64,000 bases of DNA from contig NZ_JAMXBH010000005.1 in the NCBI RefSeq assembly GCF_023913735.1, positions 124,001-188,000 on the forward strand, written 5' to 3'. Below, one piece after another: positions 52,269-60,987 of the stretch. This DNA comes from Pseudarthrobacter raffinosi. Lineage in GTDB: Bacteria > Actinomycetota > Actinomycetes > Actinomycetales > Micrococcaceae. Under the pieces are notes generated by a model. It was given only the letters and a program-made list of their open reading frames with translations, was not told where the DNA came from and searched no databases. Position numbers and translations under genes: made by a program. Numbering within the stretch: position 1 is the first letter of the stretch; every line of letters starts with the position of its first letter.

Positions 52269-53441
52269 CTAGAGGCCTGCGCCGGTGCGGTTCCACCCGC
52301 GTGCGGAGTCGCCGGGAGCTTCCCAGCCGTCGTCGGTCACGATCAATGTGTCCTCGAGCTTGATGAATCCGGACTCGTGGTCCTCGAACCACGACTCGAT
52401 GGAGAGGACCATGCCGGACTTCAACGGATCATTCGCATGCGCCCCGAAATAGGGAACGGGTCCGGTTGAGGTCAGCCGGGGAACTTCGTGGGTGATCAGG
52501 CCCATTCCATGGGCGACGAATTTCATGTTGGCACCATCAGGCAGCTTCGAGATCGTGTCGAGCGCTGTAACGAAGATGTCGCCGCCGCGTTTGCCTGCAG
52601 CGACAGCGGTCCGTGCCTCCTGCTGCACGGTTTCGATCTGTGCCAGCAGATCGGTCTGTCGCGCGGTGGGCTCGGTGTCAATTGCCATCCTGGACAGATC
52701 GCCGATGTATCCCTCGTACATGCCCCCGGAATCGATCGACAGGCTGGTGCCTGAGCGCCACACATCGGAGGACGGGGACCGGTTCATGGATCCTCCGCCG
52801 AGAGTCACCAGGGCGTATTCGTAGAACAGGCCTCTCCTGGTCTGCTCGAGGCGGAAGATCTCGGCGATGTCGTGTTTGGTCATTCCGGGTTGGACCAGGC
52901 CGAACGAGGCCTGCATTGAATCGATGATGCCATGGGACGCGATACGGACCAGCTCAAGTTCTCTCTCGGACTTGACCCCGCGAAGGGATTCCAGAACCGG
53001 ATGGACCTCCACGAATGTCGCTGCGGGAAGGAGCTCGCGCAGGGTGTCGAGGGCGTCCGCGGGGATGAATGACTTCTCAACCCCAATTGTGGCGCGGGCG
53101 AGCCCGCGCTTCTCCAGAGCCGCCGCTGCGGCCCGGGCCGTGTCGATACTGGTCCAGCTGATGTTCTGGATATCGGATACCCAGATTGCTCCGCCCGCGG
53201 TTCCCCAGTCCTCGTTGCCTGCTCCGATGTAGAAGGAGTCATCGAGTTTGCCCCGCACGATTCCGACGGCGGGAAGGTAGCGGCTGACCCCGGTGGCGTC
53301 AGCATGAGCGAAGAAGAAGAACCGGTAGCCGCCCAGCAGATGCTGCACGTTGTGTTTTGTCGTGGCGAGCAGGGCATCAATGCCCGCTCCCTCCATAAGG
53401 TCCTCGAGGTACTGCTCATCGAAAGGTACCGAAACTGCCAT
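52269..53441 (-). CDS. M24-family metallohydrolase (Xaa-Pro dipeptidase/creatinase type)
   Basis: 390 residues from [15 protein letters not shown] with GGAG six bases before the ATG. The N-terminal creatinase-like domain (about 1-150) is followed by the pita-bread domain. Metal ligands are visible in [20 protein letters not shown] (two Asp), [13 protein letters not shown] (His), [11 protein letters not shown] and [14 protein letters not shown] (Glu). M24 members include proline dipeptidases and C-N hydrolases of small molecules. Position in a catabolic cluster next to an aldolase favours a small-molecule hydrolase, which is inference. Confidence 0.82.
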   Translation of the reverse strand: MAVSVPFDEQYLEDLMEGAGIDALLATTKHNVQHLLGGYRFFFFAHADATGVSRYLPAVGIVRGKLDDSFYIGAGNEDWGTAGGAIWVSDIQNISWTSIDTARAAAAALEKRGLARATIGVEKSFIPADALDTLRELLPAATFVEVHPVLESLRGVKSERELELVRIASHGIIDSMQASFGLVQPGMTKHDIAEIFRLEQTRRGLFYEYALVTLGGGSMNRSPSSDVWRSGTSLSIDSGGMYEGYIGDLSRMAIDTEPTARQTDLLAQIETVQQEARTAVAAGKRGGDIFVTALDTISKLPDGANMKFVAHGMGLITHEVPRLTSTGPVPYFGAHANDPLKSGMVLSIESWFEDHESGFIKLEDTLIVTDDGWEAPGDSARGWNRTGAGL

Positions 53442-53487
53442 TGGATACTCCAGACTTCGTTTTGTTATTCGTCGCCGATGCGACCAA

Positions 53488-54306
53488 TTATGTGAGGGAA
53501 CTCGTGGACATCCCCGGGCCGGCATCCGCCGCCTGAACAGCGTCTCTGGCGCTGCCCACGGCGCCGCGGAATGCGTCGGCGAGGAGTTTGGTGGAGTTGA
53601 AGAGAATGATCCTGGCGCCGCGTTGTGCCCAGGAGGCTGCCTCTTCGGTCGAGTCCGCGATGACGCACAGGGCGCAGTCCGCTGAGCTGGTGACATTGTC
53701 GGCTATGCGCTCGATGGCGGCCGCGACGACCGGGTGGGCGGTCTGGCCCGGCAGTCCGAGGGACATGGACAGGTCGCTGGGGCCGATCCAGACGGCGTCC
53801 AGGCCCGGGACGGCGGCGATGGCGGCACTGTTGGCGGAGGCTTCTTTGTCTTCTGCCTGGGCGACGACGAAGGTCGTTGCCGCCGCCGCGTCGAGGTGGG
53901 TCTTCAGCGGCACCGTTCCGTGGTGGCCGGCGATGGTACTGACAGCCAGGCCCCGTGTGCCCATGGGCGGATAGTGTGCGGCGGCGACCGCGGCAGCGGC
54001 TTCCCCGGCGGTGGATACGTGGGGAACGACGACGCCGGTGGCGCCGGCATCGAGGGCGCGCAGGATCAGGAGCGGATCATTGTGGCCGAGGCGGACAAGC
54101 GTTGACACGCCGGCCAGCCTGGCCGACCGCAGATGGTTTTCCAGCGCCGAATCATCGGCCATGCCGTGTTCGGTGTCGATCATGACCAGGTCGAAACCGG
54201 TATAACCGGCCATTTCAACCATGGGCTGATTCGGCATTTTTACAATGAGCCCGTAGAGGCAGTCTCCGGCGGAAATTCTGTCCCGGAGGGAATGGTCTGC
54301 TGTCAT
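53488..54306 (-). CDS. HpcH/HpaI-family aldolase/citrate lyase protein
   Basis: 272 residues from MTADHSLRD with GAAGGA before the ATG. TIM-barrel motifs: GLIVKMPNQPMVEMAGYTGFDLVMIDTEHG, ALDAGATGVVVPHVST, AHYPPMGTRGLA, the acidic metal ligand region VVAQAEDKEASAN and LDAVWIGPSDLSMSLGLPG. The family cleaves 2-keto-3-deoxy acids or 4-hydroxy-2-oxo acids to pyruvate and an aldehyde. It lies between the ABC importer genes and the M24 gene, so it probably serves the last steps of breakdown of the imported compound. Confidence 0.87.
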   Translation of the reverse strand: MTADHSLRDRISAGDCLYGLIVKMPNQPMVEMAGYTGFDLVMIDTEHGMADDSALENHLRSARLAGVSTLVRLGHNDPLLILRALDAGATGVVVPHVSTAGEAAAAVAAAHYPPMGTRGLAVSTIAGHHGTVPLKTHLDAAAATTFVVAQAEDKEASANSAAIAAVPGLDAVWIGPSDLSMSLGLPGQTAHPVVAAAIERIADNVTSSADCALCVIADSTEEAASWAQRGARIILFNSTKLLADAFRGAVGSARDAVQAADAGPGMSTSSLT

Positions 54307-54440
54307 AATCCTTCGATTCTTCAACGCGCGGGGGCGCCGTCGTGATGCACATACGTTTGGATGGAGATGATTTCCCGAAGGGCGTTACCCGCTCCGGATG
54401 CTGCCGGTGTCGGTCCGTTCGGGCTGTGCGCCTGCGGCCA

Positions 54441-54480
54441 CGCAGTGCCGGGCCGCTCACATCGAGGACCCGGCACTGCG
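54441..54480 (-). terminator. 12-bp hairpin between the binding-protein and aldolase genes
   Basis: CGCAGTGCCGGG pairs perfectly with CCCGGCACTGCG around 16 bases, in the 191-bp space after the binding-protein stop. It may end the importer message or damp read-through into the aldolase gene. Confidence 0.6.
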
Positions 54481-54497
54481 CGTACTCCGTTTCCGGG

Positions 54498-55451
54498 TTA
54501 CTGGAAGGAGGTGAACTTTTGGGCGTTGTCCTTGGTGACAACCTCGGTTCCGGTGTCGATCCGGGCTTCGACCTTGTCCCCGCGCGCGGCAGCAGCGGCC
54601 GTCGTCACAGCCGTGGTGCCCATCTTCTTGGGGAACTGGGCAATGCTGGCCGTCTGCGTGCCCGCCAGAATGGCCTTTGCTTCATCGGGAAGGGCGTCGA
54701 AACCGACCAGAAGCAGGTTCTCCTTGAACGGGTCGGACTTTTTGCGGGCTTCGATGGCGCCCAGGACGGGCGGGCCGCAGGCGCTGTAGATGGCGTCCAC
54801 CTCAGGGTTGGCGGATCCGAAGGCCTGCATTACGTCAACGCCCTTGGTCTGGTCACAGTTGGTGGAGAGGGTGTTGACGACCTTGATGTCGGTCGTTTTG
54901 AGGACGTCGAGGACTCCGTTGACGCGGGCGTCCAGTGCGGGTACTCCGGGGACGCCGGACATAACGGCGATCGTGCCCTTGCCCTTGAGCTGTTCGTTGA
55001 TGTAATTGCCGGCTTTGGTGCCGCCGGCCAGGTTGTCGGTTCCGATGTAGCTGGAGGCGCCCTTCCAGCCCGGGAGGTCGTTGTCGATCAGGACGATCTT
55101 CACGCCCTGCGAGACGGCACGGTCCAGGGCCGGCTGGACCTGGGGCCCGATGGGTGCGATAGCGATGGCGTTGGCGCCGCGGGTGACCATGCCTTCAATG
55201 GCGGTGATCTGTGGCTGCGCGTCCTTGCCGTCGCCGGGGGCCTCCACGCCCAGGAAGTCGATGCCATCCTTGGGCATGGCGTTGATGCCATCGCTCATGG
55301 CGTTGAAGTACGCGTTGGCGGTCTTGAGGATGACGCCGACTTTGGGTTTGCTCTCTCCGCCGGGGGCTGCGGGACTTCCGCCGCAGGCGGTCATTGAGAG
55401 GGCGAGGGATCCGGCCAGCGCACTGGCGGCAAGCCATTTAAGTTGTTTCAT
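54498..55451 (-). CDS. Ribose-type (periplasmic-binding fold I) sugar-binding lipoprotein
   Basis: 317 residues from MKQLKWLAASALAG with AGGAG ahead. Signal peptide and lipobox end in LSMTACGGS. The mature part is a LacI-like/RbsB fold: PKVGVILKTANAYFNAMSDGI, NAIAIAPIGPQVQPALDRAVSQGVKIVLIDND, YIGTDNLAGGTKAGNYI, VDAIYSACGPPVLGAIEAR. It delivers substrate to the permease and ATPase encoded upstream in the same operon. Ligands of this subfamily are pentoses, hexoses, polyols or similar. Confidence 0.88.
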   Translation of the reverse strand: MKQLKWLAASALAGSLALSMTACGGSPAAPGGESKPKVGVILKTANAYFNAMSDGINAMPKDGIDFLGVEAPGDGKDAQPQITAIEGMVTRGANAIAIAPIGPQVQPALDRAVSQGVKIVLIDNDLPGWKGASSYIGTDNLAGGTKAGNYINEQLKGKGTIAVMSGVPGVPALDARVNGVLDVLKTTDIKVVNTLSTNCDQTKGVDVMQAFGSANPEVDAIYSACGPPVLGAIEARKKSDPFKENLLLVGFDALPDEAKAILAGTQTASIAQFPKKMGTTAVTTAAAAARGDKVEARIDTGTEVVTKDNAQKFTSFQ

Positions 55452-55467
55452 GTGATTCTCCTGCTGA

Positions 55468-56265
55468 CTAGTTGGTTGAGTCTGATTTTTCGCGGGCAGC
55501 TGTTGCATCAGCGCCCCCGACGATGAGGGAGACGAGCCGTTCATGGGTGGCGGCGCTGGGTATTTCTTCGCCGACGACCCGGCCCCGGCGCAGGACGATG
55601 GCGCGGTCGGCGACTTCGATGACGTCGTCGAGCTGGTGGGAGATGAGGATGACGGAGATACCGCGCGCGGGAAGGGTCTTGATCAGATCGAGCACCTTTC
55701 GGGTTTCGCGGAGGCCCAGTGCGGCGGTGGGTTCGTCGAGCAGGACGACCTGTTTGGCGAAGGCCACGGCCCGCGCCACGGCGATTGCCTGGCGTTGTCC
55801 GCCGGACATGAGCCCGACCGGCATGGTCATGCTGGGGATCCTGACTTTCAGTTCCTCGAGCAGCTTGGTGGTTTCGGCCTGCATGCCGCGGTTCTTCAGG
55901 AACCCCCAGCCGCGGGAGAACTGGCCGGGGCCGACGAGTTCCCGGCCGGCGTAGAAGTTCGCCGATGCGGGAAGGTTGTCGAAGAGGGCCAGGTCCTGGT
56001 AGACGGTTTCGATCCCGGCTGCCCGGGCGTCGGCGCTGCTGCGGAAGGACGCAGGCTCACCGTTGATGAGGATTTCACCGCCGTCGATCTGGTGCGTGCC
56101 GCTGATGCTTTTGACCAGCGTGGACTTGCCGGCTCCGTTGTCGCCGAGCAGGGCCAGGATCTCGCCGCGGCCCAGCGTGAGCGAGGCCCCGTCAAGGGCA
56201 ACGACGTTGCCGAAGCGCTTGACGGCGTTGCGGACTTCGAGGACGGGGGCTTCGGTGGTGTTCAT
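55468..56265 (-). CDS. ABC importer ATPase, ribose type, single cassette
   Basis: 265 residues with AGGAG before the ATG and a four-base overlap with the permease gene. Walker A LLGDNGAGKSTLVKSISG, signature LMSGGQRQAIAVARAVAF, Walker B VVLLDEPTAALG and the H-loop SHQL are complete. Unlike RbsA it has only one ATPase domain, as in FrcA-like systems, so it should work as a homodimer. Confidence 0.9.
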   Translation of the reverse strand: MNTTEAPVLEVRNAVKRFGNVVALDGASLTLGRGEILALLGDNGAGKSTLVKSISGTHQIDGGEILINGEPASFRSSADARAAGIETVYQDLALFDNLPASANFYAGRELVGPGQFSRGWGFLKNRGMQAETTKLLEELKVRIPSMTMPVGLMSGGQRQAIAVARAVAFAKQVVLLDEPTAALGLRETRKVLDLIKTLPARGISVILISHQLDDVIEVADRAIVLRRGRVVGEEIPSAATHERLVSLIVGGADATAAREKSDSTN

Positions 56266-57323
56266 GCGCTGACTCCTTTGTCGGCCAGGATTGATTTCTC
56301 GGCCAGAATGGCCCGGAAGCGTCCTTCGGCGCGGGTGCGGTAGACATCGAGCAGGACAGCCAGGACGATGGTGACGCCGATGATGACGATCTGCAGGAAG
56401 GGATCGACGCCGAGGAGGTTCAGCCCGTTGCGGATGACCGCCAGAGTGAGCGCCCCGATGAGGGCGTTGCTGATTCCGCCGCGGCCGCCGGTGAAGCTGG
56501 CGCCGCCGATGATGACGGCTGCGATGGCGTCAAGTTCGGCCAGGGACCCGGCCGTCGGGTAGCCGGAGTTGGTGCGTCCGGAGACGATGATCGCTGCCAG
56601 CGCCGCGGACACTCCGGCAAAGACATAGACCGAGATGAGCACTTTGCGGACGGGGATTCCGACTCGGCGGGCCGCTTCCTCATTGCTGCCGATCGCGTAG
56701 ATCCACCGGCCCCAGGTCATTTTGCGGGTCAGAACATATACGGCGGCTGCCAATGCGGCGACGAACAGCAGGGATACCGGGATGGGGCCGATGAAAGCAC
56801 TTCCGAGCCAGTTCACCTCGTCCGGTACGCCGATGATCGGCTGTCCGCGGGAGATGGACAGGGCCAGTCCGCTGGCGACGCTTAGCATGGCCAGGGTCAC
56901 GATGAACGGGCTGGGTATCTTGCCCAGCACGAACACCGCACCGTTAATCCATCCGGCCGCGGCGCCGACGAGGATCATCACGCCCATCACCAGCAGGCCG
57001 TTGCCGAGGCCGGTGACGAAGGCAGTGGCCCCGACGACGCTGCTCAGGGAGAGTATTGAGCCGACCGAGAGGTCGATGCCGCCGGTCAGGATCACCAGCA
57101 GCATGCCCAGGGCGAGAATGGCAATGGAGGCGGACTGCATCGAGAGATTCTGCAGGTTCCGGGCCGAGGCGAAGACGGGGTTGGCTATGGTCATTCCGAT
57201 GGCCAGGACCACCAGGATCAGGACCGGGCCCAGTTTCATCAGCCACAAGGCTGCTGAAATGGCCGAACCGCCCCCACTGGGCCGTGTAGCCCTTGGCGGG
57301 GATATCGCTGTGGTATTGCTCAT
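56262..57323 (-). CDS. ABC importer permease, RbsC/FrcC type
   Basis: 353 residues from MSNTTAISPPRATR with TAGGAG before the ATG. About ten hydrophobic helices; the family segments MLLVILTGGIDLSVGSILSLSSVVGA, GAAAGWINGAVFVLGKIPSPFIVTLAMLSVASGLAL and ISNALIGALTLAVIRNGLNLLGVDPFLQIVIIGVTI are clear. First gene of the importer operon, transcribed away from two dehydrogenase genes across a promoter region with three operator-like sites. Confidence 0.9.
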   Translation of the reverse strand: MSNTTAISPPRATRPSGGGSAISAALWLMKLGPVLILVVLAIGMTIANPVFASARNLQNLSMQSASIAILALGMLLVILTGGIDLSVGSILSLSSVVGATAFVTGLGNGLLVMGVMILVGAAAGWINGAVFVLGKIPSPFIVTLAMLSVASGLALSISRGQPIIGVPDEVNWLGSAFIGPIPVSLLFVAALAAAVYVLTRKMTWGRWIYAIGSNEEAARRVGIPVRKVLISVYVFAGVSAALAAIIVSGRTNSGYPTAGSLAELDAIAAVIIGGASFTGGRGGISNALIGALTLAVIRNGLNLLGVDPFLQIVIIGVTIVLAVLLDVYRTRAEGRFRAILAEKSILADKGVSA

Positions 57324-57410
57324 GACGCTCCTACAGATTCCGGTGGCCGGGTTGTCGTTCCCCACGAGGGGAATGTTGATTTGCGTGGCATAAATCACAG
57401 CCTACGCCCC

Positions 57411-57432
57411 AATGGTTCACCGGTCTACCATT
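57411..57432. promoter_or_regulatory. Operator O1: double GGTNNACC palindrome
   Basis: The 22-bp site has the core GGTTCACCGGTCTACC with matching AAT/ATT ends, a palindrome except for its two NN pairs. It is closest to the importer gene and matches the GntR/FadR-type half-site GGTNNACC twice. Confidence 0.75.
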
Positions 57433-57442
57433 TGCTCGAAAT

Positions 57443-57452
57443 TGGTTAGCCA
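57443..57452. promoter_or_regulatory. Operator O2: single site TGGTTAGCCA
   Basis: A single copy of the TGGTNNRCCA pattern lies midway between the two double sites, with centre spacings of about 26 and 27 bp. Confidence 0.5.
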
Positions 57453-57463
57453 TTGCAGAAATT

Positions 57464-57485
57464 AATGGTCGACCGGTTGCCCATT
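57464..57485. promoter_or_regulatory. Operator O3: double palindrome overlapping the dehydrogenase promoter
   Basis: Core GGTCGACCGGTTGCCC with AAT/ATT ends, one base off the O1 pattern. It covers the -35 hexamer of the promoter at 57477-57505, so a bound regulator would block it. Confidence 0.75.
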
Positions 57486-57505
57486 GCCTCGGATCGGCCT
57501 AGCAT
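57477..57505 (+). promoter_or_regulatory. Sigma70-type promoter for the dehydrogenase genes
   Basis: TTGCCC, a 17-base spacer and TAGCAT lie 55 bases ahead of the first dehydrogenase ATG. The -35 is inside operator O3. Confidence 0.6.
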
Positions 57506-57559
57506 GAAAGCGTGTACGGGCAGCCGCCCGGCATGTTCACTCGACGAAGAGGCAGACCC

Positions 57560-58762
57560 ATGTCCCACGAATCGCTTGTTTCACGTCTCGGACGCCGCGT
57601 CCGTTTCGGCATCATCGGAGGCGGCCTGGACTCCGTCATCGGTGAAACCCACCTCCTGGCCCTGCGCGTGGACGGCCTGGCCGACATCGTCGCCGGTGCG
57701 ATGAGCATCGATCCCCAAGTTGCCGATGCGTCTGCCGCAGCGCTGCTGATCGACCCGACGCGGCGGTATCCCACCTGGCAGGACATGCTGGCCTCGGAGC
57801 CGGCCCGCGAGGACGGCATCGAAGCGGTCGTGGTCATCACCCCACCCCAGTTCCATGCCGAAATTTCCGCCGCTTTCCTGGAAGCCGGGATCCACGTTCT
57901 TTGCGAAAAGCCCCTGACCTCGACCCTGGAACAGGCCGAAAACCTCGCCCGCGTTGCGGAGGAATCCGAAGCGATGTTCACGGTCACGCACTGCTACACC
58001 GGCTACCCGATGGTCCGGGAGGCCCGCGAACTCATCCGTTCCGGCGCCCTCGGACGCATCACGCTCATTGAAGGCCAATTCGCCGCCGGCGACCCCGGGG
58101 TCCTGCGCGAGCCGGAGGATCCGACCAAACGCCACTGGCATTTCAAGCCATCATCCATGGGGAAGGCCGTTGTGCTCGGGGAGGTGGGCTCGCACGCCCA
58201 CAACATTGTCGAGTACGTCACCGGCCAACGGGTCACCGAAGTATCGGCCCAGCTCACGACCGTCGCGGAGCGCCGCGAAATCTATGACAACGCCTATCTG
58301 ACCCTGCGGTTCAGCGGCGGCGCCGTCGGCCGGCTGTGGGCAAGCTTCGTGGCCGCCGGCAATGACCACGGTCTGGCCTTCAGCATTTACGGGGACGAGG
58401 GTGCACTGAAGTGGGAGCAGGAATCGCCGGAATACCTGTGGCTGTACCGCCCGGGTCAGGCGGCGACGCGTATCGCACGCGCCCTGGACAGCACCAGCGA
58501 GCAGTCCCGGGGGGCCACCCGCATCCGCCCCGGCCACCCGGAGGGCTACCTGATGGCCTTCGCGAACATTTACCGCGACTTCTTCAGCGCCGTCCTGCTG
58601 AAACTGCTCGGCGAAGACCCGGGCGCCGCCCTCCAGGCGCTGCCTACTGCCCAGGACGGGCTCAGCACGATGCGCCTCATCGACGCTGCGGTCCGGTCCC
58701 ACGACCAGCAGGTCCCCGTGACCTTCAATACCCAGCCGCTCACCGCCTCATTGGAGAACTGA
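57560..58762 (+). CDS. Gfo/Idh/MocA-family NAD(P)-dependent oxidoreductase (first)
   Basis: 400 residues from MSHESLVSRLGRR with AAGAGG before the ATG. Rossmann motif FGIIGGGLDSVIGETHLLAL, VVVITPPQFHAEISAAFLEAGIHVLCEKPL with the conserved EKP, and the C-terminal domain with GEVGSHAHNIVEYVTG. Length and the FKPSSMGKAVVLGEVGSH segment are typical of inositol-dehydrogenase-like enzymes. It oxidises a hydroxyl of a sugar or cyclitol, probably the compound brought in by the divergent importer. Confidence 0.88.
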   Translation: MSHESLVSRLGRRVRFGIIGGGLDSVIGETHLLALRVDGLADIVAGAMSIDPQVADASAAALLIDPTRRYPTWQDMLASEPAREDGIEAVVVITPPQFHAEISAAFLEAGIHVLCEKPLTSTLEQAENLARVAEESEAMFTVTHCYTGYPMVREARELIRSGALGRITLIEGQFAAGDPGVLREPEDPTKRHWHFKPSSMGKAVVLGEVGSHAHNIVEYVTGQRVTEVSAQLTTVAERREIYDNAYLTLRFSGGAVGRLWASFVAAGNDHGLAFSIYGDEGALKWEQESPEYLWLYRPGQAATRIARALDSTSEQSRGATRIRPGHPEGYLMAFANIYRDFFSAVLLKLLGEDPGAALQALPTAQDGLSTMRLIDAAVRSHDQQVPVTFNTQPLTASLEN

Positions 58763-58764
58763 AC

Positions 58765-59886
58765 ATGACTAAGACGACTGTGCGGGTCGGGCAACTCGGT
58801 GCCGGCTTCATCGGACAAATGCACTCCCTCGCTTTCAGCAACGCCGGATACTCGCGGCTGCAGCCCGAGGTGCGCGCCGATCTCGTGGCCATCGCCGACG
58901 TGAACCAGGCCGCAGCAGCCGACATCGCCGAACGCTACGGATGGGCCGCCACCCACAACGACTGGAACGACCTCCTCGGCGAGGACCTCGGCCTCTTCGT
59001 CAACGCCGGACCCAACGACCTGCACTCGGCGCCCACCATCGCCGCGGCACAGGCCGGAATCCCCGTTTTCTGCGAGAAACCCCTCGCGTCCTCCGGCGAC
59101 GTTGCCTACAAGCTGTGGAAAGCCGTCGCCGCAGCCGGCGTCGAACACCGGTGCGCATTCATGCACCGGTTCATCCCCGCCGTCCAGTTCGCCCGCGAAC
59201 TCATCGCCTCAGGCGAGCTGGGCGAAATCCGGCACTTCCGCTCCCGCTTCCTGATGAACATGCTCGCCCCCGACGGCTCCGTCAGCTGGCGCTTTGACCG
59301 CGGCCGCTCAGGAGCCGGCGCCATCGGCGACCTGGGCTCCCACCACATCGACCTCGCCCGGTTCCTGGTCGGAGAGGTCCAGGAAATCGCCGCACTCACA
59401 GGCACCTGGACCGTTGACCCGGCACAGCTGATCACCGACGTGAACGATGACTCGTTCATCGCCATCGGCCGGCTCGAAAACGGGGCAACAGCATCATTCG
59501 AGGCATCACGCGTCGTCGCATCCCACGCACTGACCGGTGAATTCGAGATCGACGGCACCAAAGGCTCGATCGCCTGGAACATGGAACGGCTCAACGAACT
59601 CACGATCCGCCGCCCCGGCCAGGGACCCATGACACAGATGGTGAGCCGCCCCGGACACCCGCTGGAAGGATTCTGGCTTCCCGGCGGCGTCCAGGGCTCC
59701 CACCCGCTCGGATGGAACGAATGCTTCGCCCACCAAGCCCACGACATGCTCGGACTGGCCAGCGGCCAACTCACCGATTCCGTCGCAGCAACCTTTGAAG
59801 ACGGCTACCGGGTCGCCGAAATCGTCGACACCATCGAACGCGCCGCAAAAGAACGGCGCACACTCCCCGTCGCATTCAGCGCATAA
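58765..59886 (+). CDS. Gfo/Idh/MocA-family NAD(P)-dependent oxidoreductase (second)
   Basis: 373 residues; the ATG is two bases after the previous stop, with GGAG ahead. Rossmann motif VGQLGAGFIGQMHSLAF, AGIPVFCEKPLAS, and the catalytic-domain segments RCAFMHRFIPAVQFARELI and GAIGDLGSHHIDLARFLVG, with the conserved His pair. It is a diverged relative of the gene before it and resembles YcjS/IolW-like enzymes. Two such enzymes in series suggest oxidation at one carbon and reduction or isomerisation at another. Confidence 0.88.
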   Translation: MTKTTVRVGQLGAGFIGQMHSLAFSNAGYSRLQPEVRADLVAIADVNQAAAADIAERYGWAATHNDWNDLLGEDLGLFVNAGPNDLHSAPTIAAAQAGIPVFCEKPLASSGDVAYKLWKAVAAAGVEHRCAFMHRFIPAVQFARELIASGELGEIRHFRSRFLMNMLAPDGSVSWRFDRGRSGAGAIGDLGSHHIDLARFLVGEVQEIAALTGTWTVDPAQLITDVNDDSFIAIGRLENGATASFEASRVVASHALTGEFEIDGTKGSIAWNMERLNELTIRRPGQGPMTQMVSRPGHPLEGFWLPGGVQGSHPLGWNECFAHQAHDMLGLASGQLTDSVAATFEDGYRVAEIVDTIERAAKERRTLPVAFSA

Positions 59887-59889
59887 GAA

Positions 59890-59926
59890 AAGCGGTGGAG
59901 GACCTTCAGGTCCTCCACCGCTTTTT
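59890..59926 (+). terminator. Textbook Rho-independent terminator
   Basis: AAGCGGTGGAGGACC pairs perfectly with GGTCCTCCACCGCTT around TTCA, ending in five Ts. It starts four bases after the second dehydrogenase stop and also faces the convergent gntR-type gene. Confidence 0.92.
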
Positions 59927-59935
59927 CTGTCATTT

Positions 59936-60661
59936 CTACACTGGGAAACTGGCCTTCAGACGCTTGGTCGCCCGTTCCATATGGGCCGTCATGGCCGCGG
60001 CAGCCGCTTCCGGGTCCGAAGCCTCAATGGCCCTCAGAATGGGTTCATGCACGGCATACGAGGTCCGGGTTTCCCCCGCCGTCCTCAATACTCGCGAAGC
60101 CCAGGCCTGCAGGAGCGACCGGATATTCTCCAGGACCCCGCAGAGAACGATGTTGTGACTGGCACGGGCGATCTCCAGATGAAACGCGATGTCTGCCTGG
60201 ACATAGGTGTCGATGTCATCCTCGGCAAGGCGCATCGTTTCAGCCAGGGCCTGGATGGTTGCCAGCTGCTCGGGAGTCCTGCGCGTGGCGGCGAGCCCCG
60301 CCAGCTGGACCTCTAGGATGAACCGCGCTTCCAGCAGATCATCAAAACGCTTCTCGCCGAGAAGAAGACCCCACTCGATGACCTGTGGCAGCAGATCCGA
60401 ACTGGACTTGCTCAGGTACGTGCCGTCCCCGACCCTCTGCTCGAGCAGGCCGAGCAGGCTCAACGACTTGATCGCCTCCCGGATCATCCCCCGCCCGACC
60501 TTAAGTTCCTCGGCCAGCGTCCTCTCCGACGGAATTCGCGAACCGGGGGCAACATCCCCGGAAAGCAACGCATCCAGGAGGCGCTTGACTATTTCCTGGC
60601 TCGCCGGCTGACGGACCGGGGTATCCCTGCCCGCACCTTTCTCCGCAAGTGAAAAACTCAT
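59936..60661 (-). CDS. GntR-family regulator, FCD (FadR) type
   Basis: 241 residues with GAGGAG before the ATG. The winged helix (about 18-85) has SRIPSERTLAEELKVGRGMIREAIKSLSLLGLLEQRVGDGTYL. The FCD domain (about 100-225) has LLEARFILEVQLAGLAATRRT, DIAFHLEIARASHN and HEPILRAIEASDPEAAAAAMTAHM, with the acidic and His residues that bind a metal and ligand. Its promoter holds the same double palindrome as the importer/dehydrogenase region, so it probably represses itself and both operons until the substrate or an acid intermediate binds. Confidence 0.9.
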   Translation of the reverse strand: MSFSLAEKGAGRDTPVRQPASQEIVKRLLDALLSGDVAPGSRIPSERTLAEELKVGRGMIREAIKSLSLLGLLEQRVGDGTYLSKSSSDLLPQVIEWGLLLGEKRFDDLLEARFILEVQLAGLAATRRTPEQLATIQALAETMRLAEDDIDTYVQADIAFHLEIARASHNIVLCGVLENIRSLLQAWASRVLRTAGETRTSYAVHEPILRAIEASDPEAAAAAMTAHMERATKRLKASFPV

Positions 60662-60691
60662 GAATACTCCTCAGCCGACGGTCCCCAGTCT

Positions 60692-60713
60692 AATGGCAGA
60701 CCGGTGAACCAAT
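60692..60713. promoter_or_regulatory. Operator O4 in front of the GntR-type regulator
   Basis: The core GGCAGACCGGTGAACC is the same double palindrome as O1 and O3, with one changed base in the core. It lies 31 bp upstream of the regulator's ATG and touches a minus-strand TAGACT, a likely -10. The rest of the 326-bp space up to the next gene shows nothing else I can support. Confidence 0.72.
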
Positions 60714-60987
60714 CCTATGTCGGATTAGCCATATTCCCAACACTTCCGGCCGTGCAATTTGGGTGAAGCCAGCATATACGGGCCCAATCTTTTCCTCGGC
60801 CTGGCCCGGATGTTTGCAGCGTTTTGACAATGCTCGACGCGCGGCACACAACTTTGGAACCGCGACGGCTTGCTGGTCACCAACCGCCCGCCTCCTGAAC
60901 CGCGGACACTCACGTCACGTGCCGTCGCAAAAGAACTGGCCCCAGAGGAACGCGATTCATGCCGCATGTCACCCAGCGGCAGCGGCT

